Made by a program: the position numbers and the translations under genes. This document shows, in pieces, positions 54,165-64,000 of a stretch of 64,000 nucleotides of DNA (positions within the stretch are counted from its first letter, which is position 1; each line of letters starts with the position of its first letter). Origin of the DNA: Antilocapra americana (Eukaryota > Chordata > Mammalia > Artiodactyla > Antilocapridae); assembly GCA_007570785.1 (NCBI GenBank), contig ML664159.1, positions 5,951,376 to 6,015,375 of the forward strand, given 5' to 3'. The notes beneath the pieces were generated by a model. It made no database searches and had not been told where the DNA came from. It saw only the letters and a list, made by a program, of their open reading frames with translations.

Positions 54165-54390
54165 ATGTGTGCATGCTCAGTTGCTTCAGTCATGTCTGAC
54201 TCTTTGCTATGCTATGGACTGTAGCCCACCCAGGCTTTTCTGCCCAGGGGACTCTCCAGGCAAGAATAAAATACTGGAGTGGGTTGCCATGTCTTCCCCA
54301 GGGAATCTTCCCAACCAGGGACCAAACCTGCGTCTGCCTGGTCTCCTGCATTGCAAGCAGATTCTTCACCCACTGAGCCACCTGGGAAGA
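54165..54390 (-). repeat. BOV-A2-type SINE
   Basis: Reverse copy from GTGCATGCTCAGTTGCTTCA to CCACTGAGCCACCTGGGAAG. Confidence 0.9.
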
Positions 54391-54452
54391 CACTTTTTAT
54401 GGGTGGGAAGCTGTAGAACAGAATAGAGAAAGACAATGAGTTTCTTTCTTCT

Positions 54453-54597
54453 TTAAAAAAAAATTTATTAATCATTTATTTGGCTGTGCCTGGTCTTAGT
54501 TGTGGCACGTGGGATCTAATTCCCTGATCAGGGATTGAACCTGGGCTCCCTGCATTGGGAGCTTGAAATCTTAGCCACTGGACCACCAGGGAAGTCC
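54453..54597 (-). repeat. CHR-type tRNA SINE
   Basis: ATTTGGCTGTGCCTGGTCTT, CTGATCAGGGATTGAACCTG and GGACCACCAGGGAAGTCC mark a reverse copy with its T-rich end at the left. Confidence 0.87.
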
Positions 54598-54944
54598 AAA
54601 CACTGAGTTTCTGATGGGAATAAAGCAGAGGGCTTCAGACAATTGATCTGAGTTCCCCTGGGGAACACCCCACTCCCTACATGAATAAGGCTGTGAGATG
54701 CCTAATGGCATAATCAAGACTAAACCGTGATGAGATGTGACAACCACTCATCCCACCCTAGTATGGGGACTCAGTCTTTTGAGTACAAAACACGTATCAT
54801 ATCTGCAGTTAGGCCATCAGTACACAGTGACGGCAACATGCATGGTGGATTCAACACTGACCTACAAGACAAAACAGGGCCTTAGGGGAGACAGGTACCA
54901 GTTTAGGCAGCATGCGATAAACCAATTTGCTTTCTCTCTCTTTA

Positions 54945-55425
54945 CTTTTTTTTTTTTTTTTTTCCCTTTTAAGAAATTTTTAATTTTGTATAGGAGTATA
55001 GTTGATTTGGTTCTCATACAGTGAAAAAATCTGTCTGCATTGTAGGAGACCCAGGTTTCAATCCTTGGATTGGGAAGATCCCCTGGAGAAAGGAATGGCT
55101 ACCCACTCCAGTATTCTCACCTGGAAAATCAGAGACAGAGGAGCCTGGTGGGTTACAGTCCACGGGGTCGCAAAGAGTCAGACACAACTAAGTGACTAAT
55201 GCTTTCACTTTTACTTTTCATTGTTGACTTACAATATTGTGTTAGTTTCAGGTGTACAGAAACATATCCATACTACTATATACATAAATAGTCAAAAGGA
55301 CCTACTGTATAGCAGAGCAAACTCTATTTGATATTCCATAATAACCAATATGGGGAAAGAAGCTGAAAAAGAATAGATATATGTGTATGTATAACTGAAT
55401 CACTTTGCTGTAAGCCAATTTGCTT
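54945..55425. repeat. L1 3' fragments around a SINE
   Basis: A T-run with AATTTTGTATAGGAGTATAG at the left and GTTGACTTACAATATTGTGT to TGTGTATGTATAACTGAATC at the right are L1 tail sequence. A truncated plus-strand SINE lies between at about 55015-55200 (GCATTGTAGGAGACCCAGGT to AGTCAGACACAACTAAGTGA). Confidence 0.7.
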
Positions 55426-55589
55426 TTAATGAGAAGCAGGATTTAGAGTAAAACAATAGAGTTTTATCACTAGCATGAAAGCTAGGCTATTTAAGCCCAT
55501 TATGTAGTACACAGGGACAAGGTCCATCCAAGTCCCTGAAAATTAAAATACACTTTCATTGAATGCCAACGGCAACTTCAAAATAAAAT

Positions 55590-55735
55590 CCAAGATTTCC
55601 CTGCTGAGCCAGAGTCTAAGACTGCACACTCCCAGTGCAGGAGGCTTGGGTTCAATCTCTCATCAGGGAACTAGATCCCAAGTGCTACAACTAAGACCCA
55701 GCTCAGCAAAATAAATAAATATTAAATAAATAAAA
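55590..55735 (+). repeat. CHR-type tRNA SINE
   Basis: AAGATTTCCCTGCTGAGCCA, GCTTGGGTTCAATCTCTCAT and an AATAAATAAATA tail mark a plus copy. Confidence 0.83.
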
Positions 55736-55794
55736 ATATTTATTAGAAAAAAATAACAAAATAAAAATCCCACTTTTTATTGGGCAAGTAACCA

Positions 55795-57985
55795 AAACAA
55801 TGTGCCCCTTAAGTTTACAAAATGAAACTCTATACAGTCAGCAAAAACAAGACCAGGAGGTGACTGTGGGTCAGATTATGAACTACATATTGCAAAATTC
55901 AGGCTTAAATTGAAGAAAGTAGAGAAAAATCACTAGACCATTCAGGAATGACCTAAATCAAATCCCTTACGATTATACAGTGGAAGTGCAAACAGATTCA
56001 AGGCATTAGATCTGAGAGAGTACCTGATGAACTGTGGACAGAGGTTTGTGACATTGTACAGGAGGCAGTGATCAAGACCGTCCCCAAGAAAAAGAAATGC
56101 AAAAAGGCAAAATGATTGTCTGAGGAGGCCTTACAAATAGCTATGAAAAGAAGAGAAGCTAAAGGCAAAGGAGAAAAAGAAAGATATACCCATTTGAATG
56201 CAGAGTTCCAAAGAATAGCAAGGAGAGATAAGAAAGCCTTCCTCAGTGATCAATGCAAAGAAATAGAGGAGAAAAATAGAATGGGAAAGACCAGAGATTT
56301 CTTCGAGAAAATCAGAGATACCAACAGAAAGATAGGCACAATTAAGGATAGAGAAGGTATGGCCCTAACAGAAGCAGAAGATGTTAAGAGGTGGCAAGAA
56401 AACAAAGAAGAATTATACAAAAAAATCTTCATGACCCAGATAATCACGATGGTGTGATCACTCACCTAAAGCCAGACATTCTGGAATGCGAAGTCAAGTG
56501 AGCCTTAGGAAGAAGCATCACTACGAACAAAGCTAGTGGAGGTGATGGAATTCCAGTTGAGCTATTTCAAAAGATGATGCTGTGAAAGTGCTGCACTCAA
56601 TATGCCAGCAAATTTGGAAAACTCAACAGTGGCCACAGGACTGAAAAAGGTCAATTTTCATTCCAGTCCCAAAGAAAGGCAAGGCCAAAGAATGCTCAAA
56701 CTGCTGCACAATTGCATTCATCTCACACGCTAGTAAACTAATACTCAAAATTCTCCAAGCCAGGGTTCAACAATACGTGAAACCGTGAGCTTCCAGATGT
56801 TCAAGCTGGTTATAAAAAAGGCAGAGGAACCAGAGATCAAATTGCCAACATCCTTTGGGTCATCCAAAAAGCAAGAGAGTTCCAGAAAAATGTCTACTTT
56901 TGCTTTATTGACTATGCCAAAGCCTTTGACTGTGTGGATCATAACAAACTGTGGAAAATTCTGAAAGAGATGGGAATAACAGACCACCTGACCTGCCTCT
57001 TGAGTAATCTGTATGAAGGTCAAGAAGCATCAGTTGGAACTGGACATGGAACAACAGAATGGTTCTTAAATCAGGAAAGGAGTATGTCAAGGCTGTATAT
57101 TGTCACCCTGCTTATTTAACTTCTATGCAGAGTACATCATGAGAAATGCTGGGCTGGATGAAGCACAAGCTGGAATCAAGATTGCTGGAAAAATATCAAT
57201 AGCTTCAGATATGCAGATGACATCACCCTTATGGGAGAAAGTGAAGAAGAACTAAAGAGCCTCTTGATGAAAGTAAAAGAGGAGAGTGAAAAAGTTGGCT
57301 TAAAACTCAACATTTAGAAAACTAAGATCATGGCATCTGGTCCCATCACATGAGAAATAGATGGGGAAACAATGGAAACAGTAACAGATTTTCTTCTCTT
57401 GGTCTCCAGAATCACTGCAGATGGTGGCTGAAGCCATGAAATGAAAAGACACTTGCTGTTTAGAAGAAAAGCTATGACTAACCTAGACAGCATATTAAAA
57501 AGCAGAGACATTACTTTGCCAACAAAGGTCCATCTAATCAAAACTATGGTTTTTCCAGTAGTCATGTATGGATGTGAGAGTTGAACTGAAGAGAAAGCTC
57601 AGTGCCGAAGAATTGATGCTTTTGAACTGTGGTGTTGGAGAAGACTCTTGAGAGTCCCTTGGACAGCAAGGAGATCCAATCAGTCCATCCTAAAGGAGAT
57701 CAGTCCTGGCTGTTCATTGGAAGGACTGATGCTGAAGCTGAAACTCCAATACTTTGGCCACCTGATGCAAAGAGCTGACTCACTGGAAAAGACCCCAATG
57801 CTGGAAAAGATTGAAGGTGAGAGAAGGGGATGACAGAGGATAAGATGGTTGGATGGCATCACTGACTCAATGGACATTACTTTGAGCAAGCTCCAGGACT
57901 TGGTGATAGACAGGGAGGCCAGGCGTGCTGCAGTCCATGGGGTCGCAGAGTCGGACACAACTAGTGACTGAAATGAACTGACTGA
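55795..57985 (+). mobile_element. BovB (RTE-type) LINE, 2.2 kb, decayed
   Basis: This is the longest BovB copy here. It starts within the endonuclease-to-RT linker region, with EKERYTHLNAEFQRIARRDK near 56170, then [15 protein letters not shown] near 56933, the palm region near 57200, and the C-terminal FELWCWRR and [12 protein letters not shown] region near 57620-57680. It ends in the usual 3' tail near 57985. Many frameshifts and stops break it. The full-length element would be over 3 kb, so it is 5' truncated. Confidence 0.92.
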
Positions 57986-58019
57986 TTGCTTTTAGAGTCT
58001 GTGCCAGGAATATGCTTAT

Positions 58020-58313
58020 AAATACTTTGCACTGGGTCTTCATTGCTGCAGGGGCTTTTCTCAGTTGCAGTCAGCAGGGGCTACTCTCTAGTTGCGGTAC
58101 ACGGGCTTCTCTTTGCAGCGCCTTCTCTTGGGCAGCACAGGCTCTAGGGTTTCTACAGCCCACGTGGCTGTGGCACGTGGGCTCTAGAGCACAGGCTCAA
58201 CAGTTGTGATGCACGGGCTTAGTTGGTCCACAGCATATGGGATCTTCCCAGACCAGGGATTGAACCTGTTTCCTACTTTGGCAGGCAGATTCTGAGCCAC
58301 GGGGGAAGCCTGC
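58020..58313 (-). repeat. Ruminant tRNA-type SINE, long variant
   Basis: CACTGGGTCTTCATTGCTGC, CACGTGGGCTCTAGAGCACA, GACCAGGGATTGAACCTGTT and GAGCCACGGGGGAAGCCTG show a reverse copy of a longer CHR/BOV-tA relative. Confidence 0.75.
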
Positions 58314-59754
58314 TTATACATACGTAAACATAATTGTGTGCAGTTTGATTGTTTTTGAGGGTAAGAATTTTATGTCAGCAACACTGAAGCTCCACGTGAA
58401 TCAGAGAAGATAACTTTCAGAAAATATAAAATGGCCTGTCTCCTATATTTCAGCTCCTAAAACTCTCCTTCATGGGCTTAAGGGTCCAACAAGTTCATCT
58501 TTAAGCAGGTTTAGGCTTCTGTACCTGTCCTCTGGATTCAGAAGACCCCAACCAATCTTGCCTCCCTCATTCCCTGAAGCTGCTGCTTAAGCTGCAGAGT
58601 TTTATAGGGTTGGGAGGAGGACAGGAAGCATTCCAAACCATGAAGTAAATGGTAAACAATGAAATATTTATGGCGCCAAAAAGAACCTGAGGGAGTCACA
58701 GAGGCTCACATTACGTAAAAGCCTTGTGGGTTTTGTAAAGTTGCTTAGCCATATGTTCAAGGATAATAAAACATAAGCACACTGCACAAGACTGCAATTA
58801 TGAAAGATACTAAAACTTGCAAACAATAAAGAAAAAATTAAATTGTGGGTCTTAAAAATATTTATTGTCACTTTCATCTGTTGGGAACTACATGCAGATG
58901 AATTGAAACGTTCATATTTGAAACCAAATGTCAAAAAAAAACACCCAAACTGCATACTTTAAGACAAAACTTCCAACATCTTATCCTTATTTTGACACTT
59001 ATCAACTTCTCATAAAAGAAAGAAAGAAGATAGATTTGACACTTTTGGAAAACATGTTCTTTTTAAAGAGTTTTAAAATATATTCTTTGAGGATTTTAAG
59101 TAGCTAGTTGAGAATAACATACTGCCACATTTAGCTTCTAGTAGACGTCTGAAAAATATTTTTATTTCTTTAGAAGTTTCAAAGCCAGATAATTTGGGGG
59201 TAATTGCTTAAGCATCTGGAAATATCAACTCATTTTGGTCTGACCTCTGGGAGATTCAAGCATACATTGAGAATCACATCAGCTTTTCCATTGTTCATGT
59301 AGCCATGCTTACATGGATAGAAAAAAATCACAGACAAAATGAAGGTAGTTTAATTTATAGGGGTAGATGAAGGGTTTACCGGTAATTTTTTTTTCCTTTT
59401 CCTCTGATTTATGTTACTGTGCTACTATTGCCATGATTTCACATCCACATTTCCACAAATGTTCCCTGCATGATGTTTCCTGTAGAGCCAAAAAGATTCG
59501 GTATTATACAAAAACAGTTGCGATATTAGCAGGTTCTTAATCAGGTTGGTGCAGATTCCCTCCAGAGACCAAGATGAGAGGCCACAATTTGAGGGATTGT
59601 AAGTTAAAAATAAAGACTCCCAGTTTAAAAAAAAAAAAAAAACACGCTGGATAAGGTTATACGAAAGTAACTTTCTAAAGGAGTATATGAACCATAGGAG
59701 GGAAAATCTAACTGTAGGTCAGAATTACCTTCAATCACCTTTAAAATTACCTGT
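58314..59754. other. Unassigned AT-rich flank
   Basis: I recognise no exon or repeat here. A poly(A) run sits at about 59627-59641. Confidence 0.5.
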
Positions 59755-60003
59755 TTAAAATATGGCTGCTCCAATTCCCAGGTCCTTTGATTCAGTAATT
59801 CTAGGGAAGAGGCCAGACATCTGTAATTTTTCATTTTTAAAAAACTATTTATTTGATTGTGCCAGGGTGTTTTTGTTTTGTTTTGTTTTTTGGTTGCCCT
59901 GTGTGGCATGTGGGATCACAGTTCCCCAACCAGGGATTGAACCCACACCCCCTGCATTGGAAGTCTTAGCCCACTGGATAACCAGGGAAGCCCCAGACAT
60001 GTA
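59755..60003 (-). repeat. CHR-type SINE inserted in a MER5-like element
   Basis: MER5-like sequence (TCCCAGGTCCTTTGATTCAG) is cut by a reverse SINE, from ATTTGATTGTGCCAGGGTGT to ACTGGATAACCAGGGAAGCC. CCAGACAT is present on both sides (59813-59820 and 59993-60000). Confidence 0.75.
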
Positions 60004-60294
60004 TATTCTTCAGCTGGCCATAGATTGCAGTCAGGAGGGAGAACCTCTGTCCCGTACAAAACAGACCAGTTCCTAAAAGCAGGGTGGGGGATTTACTTCT
60101 CATTTTATATCCAAACCTGTATTTGGCTTTTTTTTTAATCTGTGGTAATATTATTGTTACAAATACAGCTTAATTTGAAATCATGTGTTATAGAAATTTG
60201 TCCTTGCTAAACAAGCCCATAAACATCTTCCTTCTCTGTTCCTGCCAGAAGAGTTGGTAGACACCTTCTCAGCTTCACATGCAATATCCCTTGA

Positions 60295-60660
60295 AACATC
60301 AGCCCTTGGAACCAGGTTAAACATCAGAATCGTCTGAGAAAGTTTTCAAAATAGAGATTTCCACGCCCCTGTCCCAGGGAGATCTAATGCAGAACATCTC
60401 AGGTAGCATTGGGGCTTTGTTTTTTTTGTTTGTTTGTTTGTTTTGTAACATTTAAAAAAATGTATTTATTTGGCTGCACCAGGTCTTAGTTTCAGCACAT
60501 GGGATCTTCAGTTACAATATGAGAGCTCTTAGCTATTACACATGGGATCTAGTTCCCCTACCAGGGATCAAACCTGGGTCCCCTGCCCTGCATTAAGTCT
60601 TAGCCGCTGGACCAACAAGGAAGTCCCCAGGAATCTGTATTTTGAAAAGGTTATCCAGAA
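60295..60660. mobile_element. MER5-like element cut by a reverse CHR-type SINE
   Basis: CCTTGGAACCAGGTTAAACA and GGGAGATCTAATGCAGAACA match MER5A, and GGAATCTGTATTTTGAAAAG resumes it. The SINE, about 60420-60628, has TTATTTGGCTGCACCAGGTC and GGACCAACAAGGAAGTCCCC. Confidence 0.7.
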
Positions 60661-60999
60661 AGTTCTATAAGGTGTGGGATCTACTGCCTCAGGAAAGCTG
60701 GCAGACAAAGCAGGTCCCAGGTCAGCACCAACACCTTCAAACCTGGGGACTCAGGACAGGTTTGGCCATAGTTGGTCCACAGAAGGAGAGAGGAGGCTGG
60801 CAGATACTACCTGTCTTGTGGGAGGCAAAAAGGGGAGAGGACAGCCTTGAACCAATTCTCCTTCCCTCGGGTTTGCCAGGCTCTAGCCAAAACCTTGAGC
60901 TGAACAGTTTTGACTACATCTTTTATCCTTTCACAGGCTTGACCCCAAGTTACAAAATACAGTAAAATCCATTGCCTTTCAACCATTTTGATCCTTTGG

Positions 61000-61130
61000 G
61001 ACTTTTTTTTTTTTTTTTGAAGTATAGTTGATTTACAACGTTGCCTTAGTTTCTTGTGTATAACCAAGTGATTCAGATACCTAAATAAATAACAAATATT
61101 GAGATATATGTAAAATATATATACATTCTT
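61000..61130 (-). repeat. L1 3' tail
   Basis: A T-run, then GAAGTATAGTTGATTTACAA and TTGTGTATAACCAAGTGATT, is an L1 tail in reverse. Confidence 0.65.
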
Positions 61131-61159
61131 TTTCAGGTCTTTAGGACTTTTTTTTAAAT

Positions 61160-61347
61160 AAATAAATTGAACCCAGGTCTCCTACATTGCAGGCAGATTC
61201 TTTACCAGCTGAGCCACAAGGGAAGCCCAAGAATGTTGGAATGGGAAGCCTATCCCTTCTCCAGGGGATTTTCCCAACCCACGTATTGAACCGGGGTCTC
61301 CTGCATAGCAGATGGATTCTTTATTGGCTGAGCTACCAGGGAATCTA
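61160..61347 (-). repeat. Two adjoining SINE head fragments
   Basis: GCAGATTCTTTACCAGCTGA followed by GCCACAAGGGAAGCCC, and then CCAACCCACGTATTGAACCG with GCTGAGCTACCAGGGAATC, are two reverse tRNA-like heads side by side. Confidence 0.75.
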
Positions 61348-63026
61348 AAGTGAGAAGCAGAGCATACTAAATGGTAAGTTCTCGAAGGCAAGGGGCAGAG
61401 TCCACCGTCCAGTTTCCCAGCTCTGGTGGCACCTACTGTGAGTCATTTGTTCACAAACAGTCCAACAAGCTTCCTGGTTTTTATTTCTAGCTCTTCCTCT
61501 GAGTTCAGTGGGATAAGTCATCCCTTCAGGGTCTCAGGTTATTTTTTTGATCTTGTCAACAAGAATGTTTTCTGCAGAATTTTGAGGATAGGCCTTCCAT
61601 GAAAGTTGAAAGAAACTAGAAAACTTTGTTAAATACAACAGAATCAGTTCTGGACATAATCAAGGTAGAGTGAAGAATAAAACTAAAGCAGGATAGTTTT
61701 TCAAAATCCTAGAGAACTTGTGGAAATAGGACCTGAATGGTATTTATTTAAAGAGCTAGTGAATCTGTTCACAGTTGTAATGTGATACAAACATAAGTCA
61801 GAAGATAGTATCAAAGCTTAGGAGCATTTCTTCAAGCCAACCTTTAGAGACATGTTTACTAATTCAGACATGTTTGCATCTGCATGGATACGCTCAAACA
61901 AGATACGTAGATTAATATGTATGAAGGCAACACTTAAGTGACAGTTACTTTCGTTTTTGAAATGAAACCCTCCCCTCCTCTTTAAGCCACATGTTTTGGT
62001 TCTCAGTAACATTTTTTCCTTCAATTCCACTCACTTGGTTTAATTTTTTTTAAGTGCCTTTCTCCCCCAGCTTTCAGATAAATTATTTACCCTTCTGAAA
62101 ATGTTTTAAACATCAATCCAGCCAAAGCTGATGTAAGTGAACCCAGGGGTATTGACAGCACACAAACTGAAAGTTTTTTTTTTCCTAAATGGGACTACTG
62201 AAAAACAAAGAAAAAGTGATAGGAGAATAGACTTAATTTTCCTTTTCCGAGGAGGAGAAATGAGTCAAGACAAATTGAGGCATGATGAGATCTTCTGAGT
62301 TTTCATTTTCCACCTGGAGGCAATAAATAACATATTACAGATGCCTATTACAAATGGGCAAGTCGCTAACTTGCAAAAGTTAGCTGTTGAAAAGAAGAAT
62401 GTTAGGATATTCTATCAAAAAAAAAAAAAAGGAAGGAAATATTGCAACAAGATACAGTAAATATTTAGTGTAATTAAGTTAATATATAGGATTTAATTAA
62501 AGAAGGTTGAGAAGAAGTATCAGCATATCAGCATAAATTTTATTTTGAAAAATGTCTTGTCTTGTGGCAAATGACCAAAGATACAGATAACGAACTGTGG
62601 TTTTTCTCAAGTTCACAAAGCAAGAATAAAATTTTCCAGACCCCTTTACCCTAAGAGAAATGTAGAAATGGATACAGCTTTGGCCAAAAAGGGGATTGTA
62701 TACTGAGTTCCCACCTGTATTTACTAAAGTGCTCCAGGAGAACCAACAATAAACCTTTTACTGCTGTTTATCTCACCACAGCTGGATGCAAAGTAGCCCG
62801 AAAGACGGTAGAAAGCACAGTAGAAACAGGGCCAAACTTCTTCATGGAAGCAAGTGTGGGCAAAGTAATGAGCTGGGATCTGTTCCCACAAGAAATGTTT
62901 ATATTTTCATTAAATCAGTGACTTGAGCCAAAGAAATGCCTCCAGGGACTAGGAATCAGGATTCTTTTGAATGCTTCAGCTTATGATGAGCTATTAAAGA
63001 AAGAAAGTTGATACAGGAGAACTTAC
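61348..63026. other. Unassigned upstream flank
   Basis: AT-rich sequence with no repeat or exon I can support. Confidence 0.5.
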
Positions 63027-63232
63027 TTTAGTTTTCTACCTGCAGATTCCAGATCCTTGGTTTCAAAGTGAGAAGGGAACTTAGAATTCTCAGAATCTAA
63101 CTTTTCCTCCACCTTATTCTCTAGTTTCTGAACTTCCTGTCTGCCCTCAGAGCCACAAGTACCCTCTGCTGGCCAGAGCTCCAGTACTGCCCTGCAGCCC
63201 TCTTCGTGGCAACAGTTTTGGTCAGCAGGATC
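63027..63232 (-). CDS. Candidate coding exon of unknown gene
   Basis: A 206-nt open stretch is flanked by a good acceptor (TTTTTAATTTCATCTAAG before 63232) and a consensus donor (AAA|GTAAGT at 63027/63026); an alternative donor CAG|GTAGAA would end it at 63040. It reads from DPADQNCCHEEGCRAV through KLENKVEEKLDSENSKF to GRKLK, acidic in its second half with a small Cys cluster at the start. No repeat overlaps it. I do not recognise a family. Its end phase (2, if it begins in phase 0) would join exon 2 of the FIIND gene in frame. It could instead belong to a separate minus-strand gene lying to the right, or be a chance frame. Confidence 0.4.
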
Positions 63233-63407
63233 CTTAGATGAAATTAAAAACCCCTCAACAAGCCACCTATTTCCCTCTACACACACGCGCGCACACACAC
63301 ATACATCCTTACCCACAAAGGACACAAGCAAAAACAAATCCCTCATCTAAAGAGCAAAATGACAAGCAATTACTACATGGTGCATGGGCACAATGGAAAT
63401 ATGTAGC

Positions 63408-63687
63408 TTCTGCTGCTGCTGCTGCTGAGTCGCTTCAGTCGTGTCCGACTCTGTGCGACCCCATAGATGGCCGACCACCAGGCTCCGCCATCCCTGGGAT
63501 TCTCCAGGCAAGAACACTGCAGTGGGTTGCCATTTCCTTTTCCAATGCATGAAAGTGAAAAGTGAAAGTGAAGTCATTCAGTCGTGTCCGACTCTTCGCT
63601 ACGCCATGGACTGCAGCCTACCATGCTCCTCCGTCCATGGGAGTTTCCAGGCAAGAGTACTGGAGTGGGGTGCCAGTGCCTTCTCCA
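63408..63687 (-). repeat. BOV-A2 dimeric SINE with 12-bp target duplication
   Basis: Two SINE monomers in reverse, the second starting near 63565, follow a (GCT) run. GAAATATGTAGC flanks the unit at 63396-63407 and 63688-63699, so it is a single young insertion. Confidence 0.93.
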
Positions 63688-63699
63688 GAAATATGTAGC

Positions 63700-64000
63700 A
63701 TAACCATGAAAACACAGCATGAAAGACAAAAGCAATGCAGCACTGTGAGAGTGAAAGAACAGCAAACTTGGGGGGTAAGGAGCGGGTAGAGGCAGATAAA
63801 ATATTCTATTTATTTATAATGGAGAAACCTGACAAACACTACCTCAGCCAGAAGATCAAGGTCAACATCAATAGTGATGTCATGTTGATGGTAGGTACCC
63901 TTGATATGATGTGATGAAAATTATGCTATGTTACCTCTGTGGTCTATTCCCAAAACACATAATCCCAGTCTAGTCAACAGAAAAACATCAGCCAAATCCC
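63700..64000. other. Right-hand edge, no feature
   Basis: I see no exon or repeat in the last 300 bases. Confidence 0.5.

Noticed and set aside
63412..63430. (GCT)n run as a coding or expansion repeat
   Set aside because: This run is the normal start of the reverse-oriented BOV-A2 SINE and recurs at 10621-10636.

Overview
This is ruminant (bovid-type) nuclear DNA. BovB/RTE LINEs, Bov-tA/BOV-A2 SINEs joined to BovB tails, CHR-type tRNA SINEs, artiodactyl L1 3' ends, MaLR-type LTRs, MER5-like DNA transposons and GT-AG introns all point there. Nothing here separates cattle from sheep or goat. There are no operons, tRNA or rRNA genes, or CRISPR arrays. Nearly all uninterrupted reading frames are repeat debris, shadows of exons or composition artefacts.

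The window holds one well supported gene, on the minus strand. I reassembled sixteen coding exons from splice sites and reading phase. They run from an ATG at 38651, inside a CpG-island promoter (about 37850-39060), to a death-domain exon at 1678-1950. The joined frame is open for 506 codons and every junction is in phase. It still lacks its last exon(s), which probably lie beyond the left edge. The protein has three parts: an acidic, serine-rich N-terminus of 115 residues built from nine small exons; a FIIND-type ZU5-UPA module (about residues 116-372) like the autoproteolytic modules of CARD8 and NLRP1; and a C-terminal death domain (about 420-500) where CARD8 and NLRP1 carry a CARD. The FIIND His and Ser sit 27 residues apart as in those proteins (His207, Ser234), but the Phe before the Ser is Leu. 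I know no mammalian gene symbol for FIIND joined to a death domain, so I leave it unnamed. By analogy it could be a tripwire sensor whose degradable N-terminus holds back a UPA-death-domain fragment; that is inference.

Layout: 1-18 kb has the death-domain exon, linker exons, FIIND exons and N-terminal exons 6-9. 18-27 kb has exons 2-5 among nested L1, LTR and SINE insertions. 27-38.6 kb is intron 1, with a pyrimidine-rich stretch and a twin-primed inverted BovB copy. 37.85-39.06 kb is the CpG island with exon 1. 39-64 kb lies upstream and is mostly repeats, including a decayed ERV-L-like provirus (about 50.0-54.1 kb) and a 2.2-kb BovB copy (about 55.8-58.0 kb). A candidate minus-strand coding exon lies at 63027-63232.
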